NCBI RefSeq assembly: GCF_025211055.1
Contig: NZ_JAOARO010000083.1
Span: 1-52,890, forward strand
Reading direction: 5' to 3'
Source of the DNA: Vallitalea sp.
GTDB lineage: Bacteria; Bacillota; Clostridia; Lachnospirales; Vallitaleaceae
DNA length: 52,890 bases
Shown here: positions 8,158 through 15,875 of the stretch, in pieces
Layout of the letters: every line of letters starts with the position of its first letter
Numbering within the stretch: the first letter of the stretch is position 1
The notes under the pieces: model-generated
What the model saw: only the letters and a program-made list of their open reading frames with translations
Databases searched by the model: none
What the model was told of the DNA's origin: nothing
Made by a program: the position numbers and the translations under genes

Positions 8158-8886
8158 TTAATATCCTTTTCCTATTGCAATTGTAATAAAAAATACTTCT
8201 TTTGCTCCATTAATCAATAATTCCTTTGCAAGGCTGTCAATAGTATTTCCTGTAGTATATATATCGTCACAAATCAATATTGTCTTACCTGTTATTTCAT
8301 CAGGTTTAATAACTTTAAAAGCTTTTTTCATATTGCTAACTCTTTCTTTATCTGAAAGATTTTTTTGAGGCTTAGTATTTATTGTTCTCATTACGCAATT
8401 AGTATTACAAGGTATGTCTAAATACTTTCCTATATATGTGGCGATAATTTCAGCTTGGTTATAACCTCTTTTTCTCTGTTTTTTTATGTGCAGAGGTACA
8501 GGAATTATTAGATTAACATATGCTTCTACTATCTCCCTTTTATATAATGTTACTACTTCTTTCGAGAAAATTCTACCATAATTATTATTATTATTGTTTT
8601 TATATCTTTGTAGAGCTTTTTTCAGCTTACCTTCATATAACCAGACTGCCCAACCTCTTGTATAATCATGTTCATTTTTGGTGCAATCAAAACAATACTC
8701 AGCTAATTCACTATTAAGGGGCTTGCTACATTTTTTACATCTGGGTTCCATTATATAAGGAAGCTCTTCTACACATGACTCACAAATTCTTTCTTCCTCA
8801 TTTATAGGTATTATATCCATACATATGGGACACCGTTTTGGATAAATTATACTTAACAATTCATCTCCTAATTTATTAATTCTCAT
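8158..8886 (-). CDS. comFC: ComFC-family phosphoribosyltransferase-like protein
   Basis: Competence/DNA-processing protein with an N-terminal zinc finger and a phosphoribosyltransferase fold. Visible are the Cys pairs CPIC and CESC near the N-terminus, then CKKC and CFDC, the block LIIPVPLHIKKQRKRGYNQA, and the PRPP-binding loop ILICDDIYTTGNT. A TTG at 8895 is in frame, but AGGTTGG is correctly placed for ATG 8886 (242 residues). A run of six Asn near residue 98 is encoded by an AAT microsatellite. The gene lies between recD2 and yvyF; in B. subtilis it follows comFA, which is absent here. Confidence 0.92.
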   Translation of the reverse strand: MRINKLGDELLSIIYPKRCPICMDIIPINEEERICESCVEELPYIMEPRCKKCSKPLNSELAEYCFDCTKNEHDYTRGWAVWLYEGKLKKALQRYKNNNNNNYGRIFSKEVVTLYKREIVEAYVNLIIPVPLHIKKQRKRGYNQAEIIATYIGKYLDIPCNTNCVMRTINTKPQKNLSDKERVSNMKKAFKVIKPDEITGKTILICDDIYTTGNTIDSLAKELLINGAKEVFFITIAIGKGY

Positions 8887-8935
8887 AAAATCCAACCTGC
8901 CTATGATTAATCAACAAAACTAACTATCTTATAAT

Positions 8936-11179
8936 CTATATACCAACTTCATTCATGGTATCAAATATCTCTTGTATTCTTAATCTAAGTGTAGAATACC
9001 TTTCAATCTCTTTATCATTATCAATCATCTGATATATGGTACTATCTAGTCCTACAATGACTACATACTTTTTAGCACGAGTAACCGCAGTATATAATAG
9101 GTTCCTTATTAGAAGCATGGATGGTCCAGTAAGGAGAGGAATAACAACTACTGGATATTCACTCCCTTGTGATTTATGAATTGTAACTGCATAAGCTAAT
9201 TCCAACTCTTCCAGATTAGCATATTCATATTCCACTACTTTATCATCTTCAAACTTCACCTTTAATTTATTGGTATATTGATTAATCTCTATTATAGTTC
9301 CTATGTCCCCATTAAATACACCAACACCTTCATCAATAGTAAAGTTATACTCATTTTTTATTTGCCATGCTAAGTTATAATTGTTTTTTATCTGCATGAC
9401 CTTATCGCCTTCCCTGAATAAAACATCACGGAATACTTTCTCATTCTTATCTTTTTTTGGCGGATTCAAGGTTGCTTGTAATTCCTTGTTGAGATTAATA
9501 GTACCAAGCAATCCTTTCCTCATAGGAGAGAGTATCTGAATCCCATCAAAAGGTGAACAATTAGCAAATTTCGGTAATCTAGTCTTTGTCAGAGTTTTTA
9601 TCTCTTCTAAAATACTTCCTGATGTAGCTCTTTTTATATAGAAAAAATCACTTTTTTTATTACATAGATCAATGTGTTCTCCAGAATTAATCTTATGTGC
9701 ATTCATAATAATTGCACTTTCTCTGGCTTGACGAAATATCTTTTCTAGTTTTACTGCCTTAATTTTCTTACTCTCAATTATGTCTTTTAGAACATTTCCA
9801 GGTCCTACCGATGGTAATTGGTCTTTATCCCCAACAATAATAAGCCTCGTACCTGGTATTAATGCCTTTAATAAGCTATTCATCAGAACAATATCAACCA
9901 TGGATGCTTCATCAATAATCAAAGCATCACACTCTAATGGATTATCCTCATGTTTCTCAAATTTATTATTATCTTCACTATTCATAAAAGAAATCTCTAA
10001 AAGTCGATGTATGGTTTGCGCCTGCCTTCCTGTAGCTTCTGTCATTCTCTTGGCTGCCCTACCTGTAGGTGCAGCTAACATTACATCTAACCCTTGTATC
10101 TCTAATAATTCTATTATGGAATTAATAGTTGTTGTCTTACCTGTTCCAGGACCTCCAGTCACAACTATAACCCCATTTTTAATTCCTTCTTTTATAGCTT
10201 GTCTCTGATAATCATCAAAAACAATATCTGAACTTTCTTCAATAGCTTTAATCTCATTATCTACATTACTAGGTAAATCATAATCATATTGAGCTAGATC
10301 ATATATCTTTCTTGCCACATTCAACTCCAAATGATAAAACATCATATTATAGGTTATAACTCTATCTTCAACTTCCTTACTTATGATTTGTTTATTAATC
10401 TGTAACTCAATTATGGCATTCTCTATCAATTCATAAGGAACCAAAAGCATCTCTTCTGCCTTATCTATCAAATCATTCTTAGGTAGATAAGTATGTCCGT
10501 TAAGAGAAGCTCTTCTCAGAATAAACATAATTCCAGCCTTGACCCTATGAACTGAATCTTTATCAATTCCCATCTTCATTGCTATTTCATCAGCCGTCTT
10601 AAAACCTATTCCTATTATATCTTCAGCAAGTTTGTAAGGATTGTTCCCAACAATGTCCATAGTACGTTCTTTGTACCTATTATATATCTTTATTGCATAG
10701 GTCAATGAAATACCATACTCTTGTAAAAATATTATTGTCTTTCTCATTTCTCTCTGCTCATAAAAAATATTAGCTACTTCGTTAGCTTTCTTCTCACTTA
10801 TGCCTTTTACCAAAGCAAGAGTCTCTGGTTCCTCTTCTATAATCCTAAAAGAATCATCACCAAACTTCTTAACAATCCTCTTAGCAAGAGCTGGTCCAAT
10901 CCCCTTAATCGCTCCCGAAGACAGATACCTTAAAACAGAATGCCTATCCTGTGGTATAAAACTTTGATAGCTTTCAATCTGGAATTGTCTACCATAAGTA
11001 TGATGAGAAACATATTCTCCAACCGCTCTAATCTGCTCTCCTTCAGATACCCCAAGCATTGTCCCAACACAGGTAATATCCTCTTCTTCCATACTAATCT
11101 CACACACACAATATCCATTATTCTCATTTCTATATATAATCTCTTCAATTATTCCTTCAATAACTTGCTGAGTTTCCAT
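8936..11179 (-). CDS. recD2: RecD2 family ATP-dependent DNA helicase
   Basis: Superfamily 1B 5'-3' helicase found in bacteria without RecBC partners for it, involved in DNA repair and fork maintenance. The 747 residues have the RecD2 layout. An N-terminal OB-like part is followed by helix-hairpin-helix segments (IKGIGPALAKRIVKKFG, about residues 91-107, and IGIGFKTADEIAMKMG near 190). Walker A is TGGPGTGKTT at 341-350 and Walker B is ALIIDEASM near 420. Late helicase motifs are VTGGP, AVTIHKSQGSEYP and LLYTAVTRAKK. AAAGGTGATT precedes ATG 11179. It is the first gene of the recD2-comFC-yvyF run, taking the place that comFA has in Bacillus. Confidence 0.96.
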   Translation of the reverse strand: METQQVIEGIIEEIIYRNENNGYCVCEISMEEEDITCVGTMLGVSEGEQIRAVGEYVSHHTYGRQFQIESYQSFIPQDRHSVLRYLSSGAIKGIGPALAKRIVKKFGDDSFRIIEEEPETLALVKGISEKKANEVANIFYEQREMRKTIIFLQEYGISLTYAIKIYNRYKERTMDIVGNNPYKLAEDIIGIGFKTADEIAMKMGIDKDSVHRVKAGIMFILRRASLNGHTYLPKNDLIDKAEEMLLVPYELIENAIIELQINKQIISKEVEDRVITYNMMFYHLELNVARKIYDLAQYDYDLPSNVDNEIKAIEESSDIVFDDYQRQAIKEGIKNGVIVVTGGPGTGKTTTINSIIELLEIQGLDVMLAAPTGRAAKRMTEATGRQAQTIHRLLEISFMNSEDNNKFEKHEDNPLECDALIIDEASMVDIVLMNSLLKALIPGTRLIIVGDKDQLPSVGPGNVLKDIIESKKIKAVKLEKIFRQARESAIIMNAHKINSGEHIDLCNKKSDFFYIKRATSGSILEEIKTLTKTRLPKFANCSPFDGIQILSPMRKGLLGTINLNKELQATLNPPKKDKNEKVFRDVLFREGDKVMQIKNNYNLAWQIKNEYNFTIDEGVGVFNGDIGTIIEINQYTNKLKVKFEDDKVVEYEYANLEELELAYAVTIHKSQGSEYPVVVIPLLTGPSMLLIRNLLYTAVTRAKKYVVIVGLDSTIYQMIDNDKEIERYSTLRLRIQEIFDTMNEVGI

Positions 11180-11400
11180 GAAATCACCTTTAATATTTGT
11201 ATCGTCATTTAGATTATTTTATCATATATGTATAGCAAAGACAATTAATAGTGTCGGTTTTGAGATTCTCAAATATAAGCCAGTACAAAAAATAATATCT
11301 TAGATTATATATCCGACTATATTTTAATGATTTTTCAACTAATTGCAATATATTATTTTTTTAAAATTTAATACAATTAATATATTTTTTTTATAATAAT

Positions 11401-11429
11401 TTGACAAAATTCTTAATATTATATATAAT
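11401..11429 (+). promoter_or_regulatory. Consensus sigma-A promoter of the secreted-protein gene
   Basis: TTGACA (11401-11406), a 17-nt spacer and TATAAT (11424-11429): a perfect vegetative promoter. Such a strong promoter usually needs a repressor, and a palindrome sits right behind it. Confidence 0.88.
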
Positions 11430-11436
11430 ATTAAAC

Positions 11437-11448
11437 ATCAGATCTGAT
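11437..11448. promoter_or_regulatory. 12-bp palindrome at the transcription start (candidate operator)
   Basis: ATCAGATCTGAT is a perfect palindrome beginning 8 nt after the -10 box, so it covers the predicted start point. That position suits a repressor site. No repressor gene is adjacent. Confidence 0.5.
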
Positions 11449-11484
11449 ATATCGTAATTTTAAGTAAGAAAGGAATAAAATAAA

Positions 11485-12261
11485 ATGAATAAAAAATTAA
11501 ATAAATTAGTAAGTTTATCTATGGTAGTAATTATATTAGCGATAACATTTAAATTCGATGTATGTGCGTCATCAAATAAATTAATAGAAAATCATCAAAT
11601 TGAAAAAACTGATAATTCAAACATAATATCTAACGAGTCTATGTATAGCAGTTTTAGTGATGTAGGTATTTTAGAGCAAGGTGTCTTATCTGGAGTTGGA
11701 TTATGTTCTGCTTTAACTGCTAGTTACCCTCTAATTATAGCTGGAGGAGTTTTAGTTGGAGCTGGAATTGGAGCATATGCTCTGTATAATCACTTAGCAA
11801 ATAATTTAGAGATGACTGTACCAGTATATACGAATAGTTTAGATAAACATTTAGAAAAAAGTGCCGTTATTGATATAACAAAAAAACATACGTACACTGA
11901 TTTATATTATTCACCAGTTACTGACAAAGCAATGATAGTGTACAATATTGATGAACATATATTCTCAGATGTTTCAAGTCCTATGGGAATACCTTATTTT
12001 CGTACTCATCATAATGTAGATTTATTTGGATTTAAATTAATTGTTTTAGTTGAATTAAACCATAGAGATGATGGTAATGAAACCAAATTTTTTCATGCAG
12101 AAATAAGAAGAGGCGTTCATGCATCTAGACAAATAGAATTTATGAGGTATAAAAATCAAATGTCTGTACAGATGTATAGAAATCCAAGTATAGATAATAA
12201 ATATTTAGATAAGAACGGATATAATGGACCAATGGCTTCTCCTTATCAAATGCAAAAATAA
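11485..12261 (+). CDS. Unknown secreted protein with a Gly-rich hydrophobic segment
   Basis: I do not recognise the family. The 258 residues begin with a clear signal peptide (MNKKLNKLVSLSMVVIILAI, cleavage probably near VCASS at about residue 30). A Ser/Asn-rich linker follows, then a long hydrophobic Gly-zipper-like helix, IIAGGVLVGAGIGAYALY, at about residues 92-109. The remaining 150 residues are polar with several His (HTYTDLYYSP, RTHHNVDLFG, LVELNHRDDG). The tail is rich in Asn, Tyr and Pro. Such a helix could insert in a membrane, as in some small secreted toxins, but no catalytic motif is visible. AGAAAGGAAT precedes ATG. It is opposite in strand to its surroundings and pairs with the next gene. 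Confidence 0.8.
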   Translation: MNKKLNKLVSLSMVVIILAITFKFDVCASSNKLIENHQIEKTDNSNIISNESMYSSFSDVGILEQGVLSGVGLCSALTASYPLIIAGGVLVGAGIGAYALYNHLANNLEMTVPVYTNSLDKHLEKSAVIDITKKHTYTDLYYSPVTDKAMIVYNIDEHIFSDVSSPMGIPYFRTHHNVDLFGFKLIVLVELNHRDDGNETKFFHAEIRRGVHASRQIEFMRYKNQMSVQMYRNPSIDNKYLDKNGYNGPMASPYQMQK

Positions 12262-12326
12262 TTATCATTATAAATGTTTATCTAAAAAAATATACCTACT
12301 GTATATTTATACGAGGAGTTAATATT

Positions 12327-12974
12327 ATGAATAAAGAACACTATAAAAAATATATATATAATTTAATTAAAGAATGTCATGAAATTAATGAGAACGACTA
12401 TCTTTCACCGATTTTTTCAAATGATTATATGAGAAAAACAAGAATAGCTCTTTTAAAGGAACAAAAATATAAAGAGTTAGCATCTATATATCAACTTTTA
12501 GGAATGCATTGTAGAAATCTTAATGATTTATATTTGGATAGTTTTCTTACATATAATTTTTATGCTAATAGTTTACTTAATATTAGTTGTTATTATTCTA
12601 AACATGGTCAAGACGAAAATTATTATACATTTTTACAATATATTGCCAGCTCTAATGAAAAATTATTGACCCACTTAAAAGATATTGATGATAGATTTAT
12701 CTATACTTATGCATTAAACATAGAGCTATTAGGAGATATGTATCTATTAATTAATCATATTAAATCTAAAGATTATTATGATAAAGCGAAATCATTATAT
12801 AAAGATATAGATAAATATGAACAGCTTTCAACTAGTAATGATTTTTGGTGTTCTTTTTCATTTATTGAAACAAGTATAGCGTTAAAAGAATGCTTTGATC
12901 TAGAAATAAGTTTTAATGATTTAGGACTTGAACGGATTAAACAAAAAAATGAGTTGTTAGATATATTTAAATAA
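12327..12974 (+). CDS. Unknown helical protein, TPR-like
   Basis: Not recognised. The 215 residues have no signal peptide or membrane span and appear wholly alpha-helical, rich in Tyr, Asn, Leu and Lys. Spacing of Tyr/Leu/Ala residues (LASIYQLLGMHCRNLNDLYL and LLGDMYLLINHIKSKDYYDK) resembles TPR-type helix pairs, but no clean repeat can be drawn. GAGGAGTT precedes ATG 12327 by 7 nt, and the gene is 65 nt after the secreted-protein gene without a terminator between them, so the two are probably one operon. A cytoplasmic partner or immunity-type role for the first protein is only a guess. Confidence 0.72.
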   Translation: MNKEHYKKYIYNLIKECHEINENDYLSPIFSNDYMRKTRIALLKEQKYKELASIYQLLGMHCRNLNDLYLDSFLTYNFYANSLLNISCYYSKHGQDENYYTFLQYIASSNEKLLTHLKDIDDRFIYTYALNIELLGDMYLLINHIKSKDYYDKAKSLYKDIDKYEQLSTSNDFWCSFSFIETSIALKECFDLEISFNDLGLERIKQKNELLDIFK

Positions 12975-13022
12975 AAAAAAGTAACCCTCATCTCATCTCT
13001 ACCAGTCCTTTTCAAGAGGGTT
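12973..13022 (-). terminator. Terminator overlapping the end of the second HPr gene
   Basis: AACCCTC (within the last codons, 13016-13022) pairs with GAGGGTT (12983-12989), followed by eight T on the minus strand (12973-12980). It lies between converging genes. Confidence 0.65.
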
Positions 13023-13262
13023 CTCTATTAAATAAACTACCTTTTTCATGGCTTCCTCTTCATCATTTCCATCAATAACAATTTTAACCTTATCACCTTC
13101 AGCCAACTCCAACATCATCACACTAATAACACTTTTACCATTCCCACTTCTATTACCCCTGACTATAGTGATATTAGCTCCAAATTTTGACGTCTGATTA
13201 ACAAAATAAGCACATGGCCTTGCATGGAAATTATATCTAAGTACAGCTTCTTGTATAATCAC
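12999..13262 (-). CDS. HPr-family phosphocarrier (second copy, with regulatory serine)
   Basis: Phosphotransferase carrier of 87 residues. The active-site histidine is H13 in YNFHARPCAYF, equivalent to His15 of B. subtilis HPr. The regulatory serine is present as S44 in NGKSVISVMM, equivalent to Ser46, so HPr kinase could modify it. The active-site flank NFHARPCAYF is unusual (GIHARPATVL in B. subtilis), which suggests a specialised role. GTG 13262 is the start, with AGGGAT 4 nt before it; the only nearby ATG is out of frame. It is the last gene of the EIIC'-nagE-EIIA-HPr run, 8 nt after EIIA. Confidence 0.93.
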   Translation of the reverse strand: MIIQEAVLRYNFHARPCAYFVNQTSKFGANITIVRGNRSGNGKSVISVMMLELAEGDKVKIVIDGNDEEEAMKKVVYLIENPLEKDW

Positions 13263-13270
13263 ATAAATCC

Positions 13271-13753
13271 CTACTTTAATCTGATTTTCATTATAACACC
13301 ATCTTCAATAAACTCATCTACATTACAAAGAGAAAAGCCCTTAACCTTTTCCATATTGGTAATTATAATAGGCGTTATTACCTCCTTGCCCTTCTCTTTG
13401 ATTAACTCTAGATTCATCTTAATTAACGGATCACCTTTCTTAACAACCTGTTTTTCCTCTATTAATCTCTCATAACCTTCACCTTTTAACTCCACAGTAT
13501 CTATTCCCATATGTATAAGAATCTCCAAACCCTCTTCAGAACTAATTCCTATAGCATGATTTGTTGGGAATATCTGAATTATCTTACCATCACAAGGTGC
13601 TTTTATAACACCATCCTCTGGTAAAACAGCAATACCATCTCCAATCATCCTAGAAGCAAAAACTTCATCTGGTACTTTATCAAGTTCTACGACTTTGCCT
13701 CTAGCTGGACTATATATTAGGGTCTCTTTTTGTTTCTTCAATATTTTAAACAT
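13271..13753 (-). CDS. PTS glucose-type EIIA component
   Basis: Receives phosphate from HPr-His-P and passes it to the EIIB domain. The 160-residue protein has the Glc-family EIIA fold. The leading segment is IYSPARGKVVELDKVPDEVF. The two active-site histidines lie in TNHAIGIS (residue 66) and EILIHMGIDTVEL (residue 81). The C-terminal part contains DPLIKMNLELIK. ATG 13756 and 13753 are adjacent; AGGAGG leaves 2 or 5 nt, so 13753 is preferred. It is encoded as a free protein between the EIICB and a second HPr. It should serve the NagE-like permease, which lacks its own IIA. Confidence 0.95.
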   Translation of the reverse strand: MFKILKKQKETLIYSPARGKVVELDKVPDEVFASRMIGDGIAVLPEDGVIKAPCDGKIIQIFPTNHAIGISSEEGLEILIHMGIDTVELKGEGYERLIEEKQVVKKGDPLIKMNLELIKEKGKEVITPIIITNMEKVKGFSLCNVDEFIEDGVIMKIRLK

Positions 13754-13805
13754 CATTTCCTCCTAGGATTATTGTTATTATAACATAAAACTGATTAATG
13801 GGGTT

Positions 13806-15164
13806 CTATACAATCTTCTTCATTTCATCAACTACTAATTCCGCTTTTGGTCCTACAATAACCTGCATATTTTTATTATTAGGTCTAAGAACTCCTGAAG
13901 CTCCTAACTTCTTCAATTCATCATCATCAACTATTGATGAATCATTCAAAGTCAGACGAAGTCTTGTAATACAAGCATCTACTGCCTTGATATTTTGTTT
14001 ACCACCAAGTGCCATTACAAACTCAGCTGCTATTCCTGCCATACCAAGATCTGCAATAAGAGCATCAATATTACCACCTTGTTCATCTAAACGACCTGGT
14101 GTAGGTAGATTAAGTTTTTTGATTGCGAATACGAAAACAAAATAATACACAACTCCAAAACATAAGCCTATTGGTAGAAGCAGTAATGGCTTGGTTGCTA
14201 ATTTGAAGTACAGAGCATAATCTATGAAACCTGCCGAGAATATGAATCCATGCAATATACCCAGTATATTACATACAATTAATGATAAACCTGCTAGAAC
14301 TGCATGTATAACGTATAGTACTGGTGCTAAGAATATGAAACTAAATTCTAATGGTTCTGTTACACCTGTTAAAAATGATGTAAATGCAAGAGAGAATATC
14401 ATTGAACCAACTAAAGCTTTATTTGCTTTTTTAGCACATGTATACATAGCAAGACCTGCCGCTGGAAGAGCAAACATCATTATAGGATAGAATCCAGCCA
14501 TGTATATTCCAGCACTTGGGTCCCCAGCAAGATATCTAGCATAGTCTCCTCTTACTATTTCACCTGCAGCATTAGTGAATTCACCAAAGTTCATCCAGAA
14601 TATATTGTTGAGGATATGATGTAAGCCTGTAGGTATCAATAATCGGTTAAGGAAACCATATACCCCTGCTCCAACAGCTCCTGACTGAATAACAAAATTA
14701 CCAAACATATCTAATCCTTTAGCAATAAATGGCCATACTACACAAAATAGTAATGACAAAGGAATAGAAGCTATAGATGTAACAAAAGGTACTACCGATT
14801 TTCCGAACTTGTTATCTTTTAATTTGTTATATATAAATGCAGTAACTCCACCTGTTACTATACCGCCCAATACACCGATATCAGTCCCAGGAACTATTGC
14901 ATTAATTCCAGCTATTACCATAAAATAAGCTATGGAGCCAGAAAAAGCAGCTATACTACTTTTATCTTTTGATAAGCCAATAGCTACACCTATGGCAAAT
15001 AATAAAGCTAAATTACTAAACACAGCATCTCCAGCATTACTAATAAATGGAATGTTAAGAACATCTGGCTGACCAATACGTAATAGAATACCAGCTGCTG
15101 GTAATACTGCTATTGGAAGCATTAAAGCTGTACCTAATTTTTGTAACTTACTGAATACTTGCAT
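13806..15164 (-). CDS. nagE: PTS EIICB permease, N-acetylglucosamine (NagE) type
   Basis: Membrane permease and phosphotransferase for an amino-sugar or glucose. The 452 residues give the IIC domain first (about 1-365, roughly ten membrane segments) and IIB last (about 375-452). NagE-like features are QKLGTALMLPIAVLPAAGIL at the start, TGLHHILNNIFWMNFGEF near 180, and GVTEPLEFSFIFLAPVLYVI. The IIB phosphocysteine is C398 in VDACITRLRL. AAGGAGGATTC precedes ATG 15164. No IIA domain is fused; the free EIIA is downstream. Substrate could be N-acetylglucosamine or glucose; the glucose-type antiterminator upstream leaves both open. Confidence 0.93.
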   Translation of the reverse strand: MQVFSKLQKLGTALMLPIAVLPAAGILLRIGQPDVLNIPFISNAGDAVFSNLALLFAIGVAIGLSKDKSSIAAFSGSIAYFMVIAGINAIVPGTDIGVLGGIVTGGVTAFIYNKLKDNKFGKSVVPFVTSIASIPLSLLFCVVWPFIAKGLDMFGNFVIQSGAVGAGVYGFLNRLLIPTGLHHILNNIFWMNFGEFTNAAGEIVRGDYARYLAGDPSAGIYMAGFYPIMMFALPAAGLAMYTCAKKANKALVGSMIFSLAFTSFLTGVTEPLEFSFIFLAPVLYVIHAVLAGLSLIVCNILGILHGFIFSAGFIDYALYFKLATKPLLLLPIGLCFGVVYYFVFVFAIKKLNLPTPGRLDEQGGNIDALIADLGMAGIAAEFVMALGGKQNIKAVDACITRLRLTLNDSSIVDDDELKKLGASGVLRPNNKNMQVIVGPKAELVVDEMKKIV

Positions 15165-15192
15165 TATGAATCCTCCTTATTTTAATATAATT

Positions 15193-15675
15193 TTAGAATA
15201 ATCCTTTAAGTGGTACCCATGCATAACCAAATATAAGTGCTAATATTATACATGTGAACGCTGTTACAATTGGTACAAATCTTTTTCCTCCAAAGAAAGC
15301 CAACCATGTAGGTAATTGAGCATTTTTGTACTTATTGTATAATAATCCTGCTACTATCCCTGCAATGATTCCTGCTACTATCCCCATGTTACTGGCATCA
15401 TTGATTGTCTGAACTCCTTTATTAAGTACAAAATACCCTAATACCGCTGATAACACAACAGTCCCATGATCATCAACAGCCAGTGCAATAGCTACTATAA
15501 TGGCAACTATCATTGGTAAATGTGCAAATACTGTTTTTCCCATATCTTCAAAAAAAGCGATATTCAAAGCACCTGGTTGACCTATCAGCAATAAAATTCC
15601 TGCTACTAGCAGAACACCCACTGGGAGCAATAATGCACTTTTTTGTTTTTTTGTTGCCTCAGCCTTGTTACTCAT
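15193..15675 (-). CDS. Free-standing N-terminal fragment of a PTS EIIC domain
   Basis: Only 160 residues, matching the first 150 or so of a NagE-type EIIC: SALLLPVGVLLVAGILLLIG, then NMGIVAGIIAGIVAGLLYNK, then LPTWLAFFGGKRFVPIVTAF. It has four or five membrane segments. It ends YAWVPLKGLF and lacks the substrate region and the GVTEP motif. The frame is intact, with AGGAGGAG before ATG 15675, and nagE starts 28 nt further on. It parallels the first third of the neighbouring nagE, so it is either a decayed duplicate kept in frame or a small accessory membrane subunit. It is the first gene behind the second RAT/terminator switch. Confidence 0.85.
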   Translation of the reverse strand: MSNKAEATKKQKSALLLPVGVLLVAGILLLIGQPGALNIAFFEDMGKTVFAHLPMIVAIIVAIALAVDDHGTVVLSAVLGYFVLNKGVQTINDASNMGIVAGIIAGIVAGLLYNKYKNAQLPTWLAFFGGKRFVPIVTAFTCIILALIFGYAWVPLKGLF

Positions 15676-15789
15676 AAAAAAACTCCTCCTTTAATCTTTT
15701 TAATATAATATTAAGATTAATTCATAAAAAAGTAGTTTAGTATAGAATTTAGCTATCCTTACTTTACTTTTTATGGATTAATTAAAAAA
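15676..15789. other. Leader between the RAT terminator and the small EIIC gene
   Basis: About 110 nt of A/T-rich leader containing a second imperfect inverted repeat (15723-15734 with 15765-15775, CATAAAAAAGTA type arms). This might be a back-up hairpin. No promoter can be claimed. Confidence 0.4.
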
Positions 15790-15852
15790 GCATAAACTTA
15801 CAGTTAAAACATGATATTGATTAAATACCATCTTCTATCCATAAGCTTATGC
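15784..15852 (-). terminator. Terminator of the second RAT switch
   Basis: GCATAAGCTTA (15842-15852) pairs with TAAGTTTATGC (15790-15800), followed by six T (15784-15789). Its 5' arm overlaps the RAT, so antiterminator binding would prevent it forming. Confidence 0.8.
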
Positions 15853-15874
15853 CTGCATTACCAGTAACACGCTC
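15844..15874 (-). promoter_or_regulatory. Ribonucleic antiterminator (RAT), upstream of EIIC'-nagE
   Basis: The RNA reads GCGTGTTACTG-N5-GCAGGCATAAGC: GTTACTG at 15862-15868 and GCAGGC at 15851-15856. This is the conserved core of GlcT/LicT-type RATs. It begins 1-2 nt after the stop codon of the antiterminator gene itself. Transcription of this operon must therefore come through glcT or from a promoter inside it. Confidence 0.88.
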
Positions 15875-15875
15875 A

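Larger units (their letters stand above)
11180..11484. other. Divergent intergenic region recD2 / plus-strand island
   Basis: A 305-nt A/T-rich region between two divergent genes. The right half holds the promoter and palindrome listed separately. I see no small gene or RNA in the left half, which should contain the recD2 promoter; no convincing -35/-10 pair stands out for it. Confidence 0.6.

Noticed and set aside
9780..10208. Plus-strand 142-codon frame opposite recD2
   Set aside because: Antisense shadow of the conserved helicase core; no ribosome site.
10930..11148. Second minus-strand frame inside the recD2 N-terminus
   Set aside because: Overlaps the well-conserved recD2 frame completely and has no start signal.
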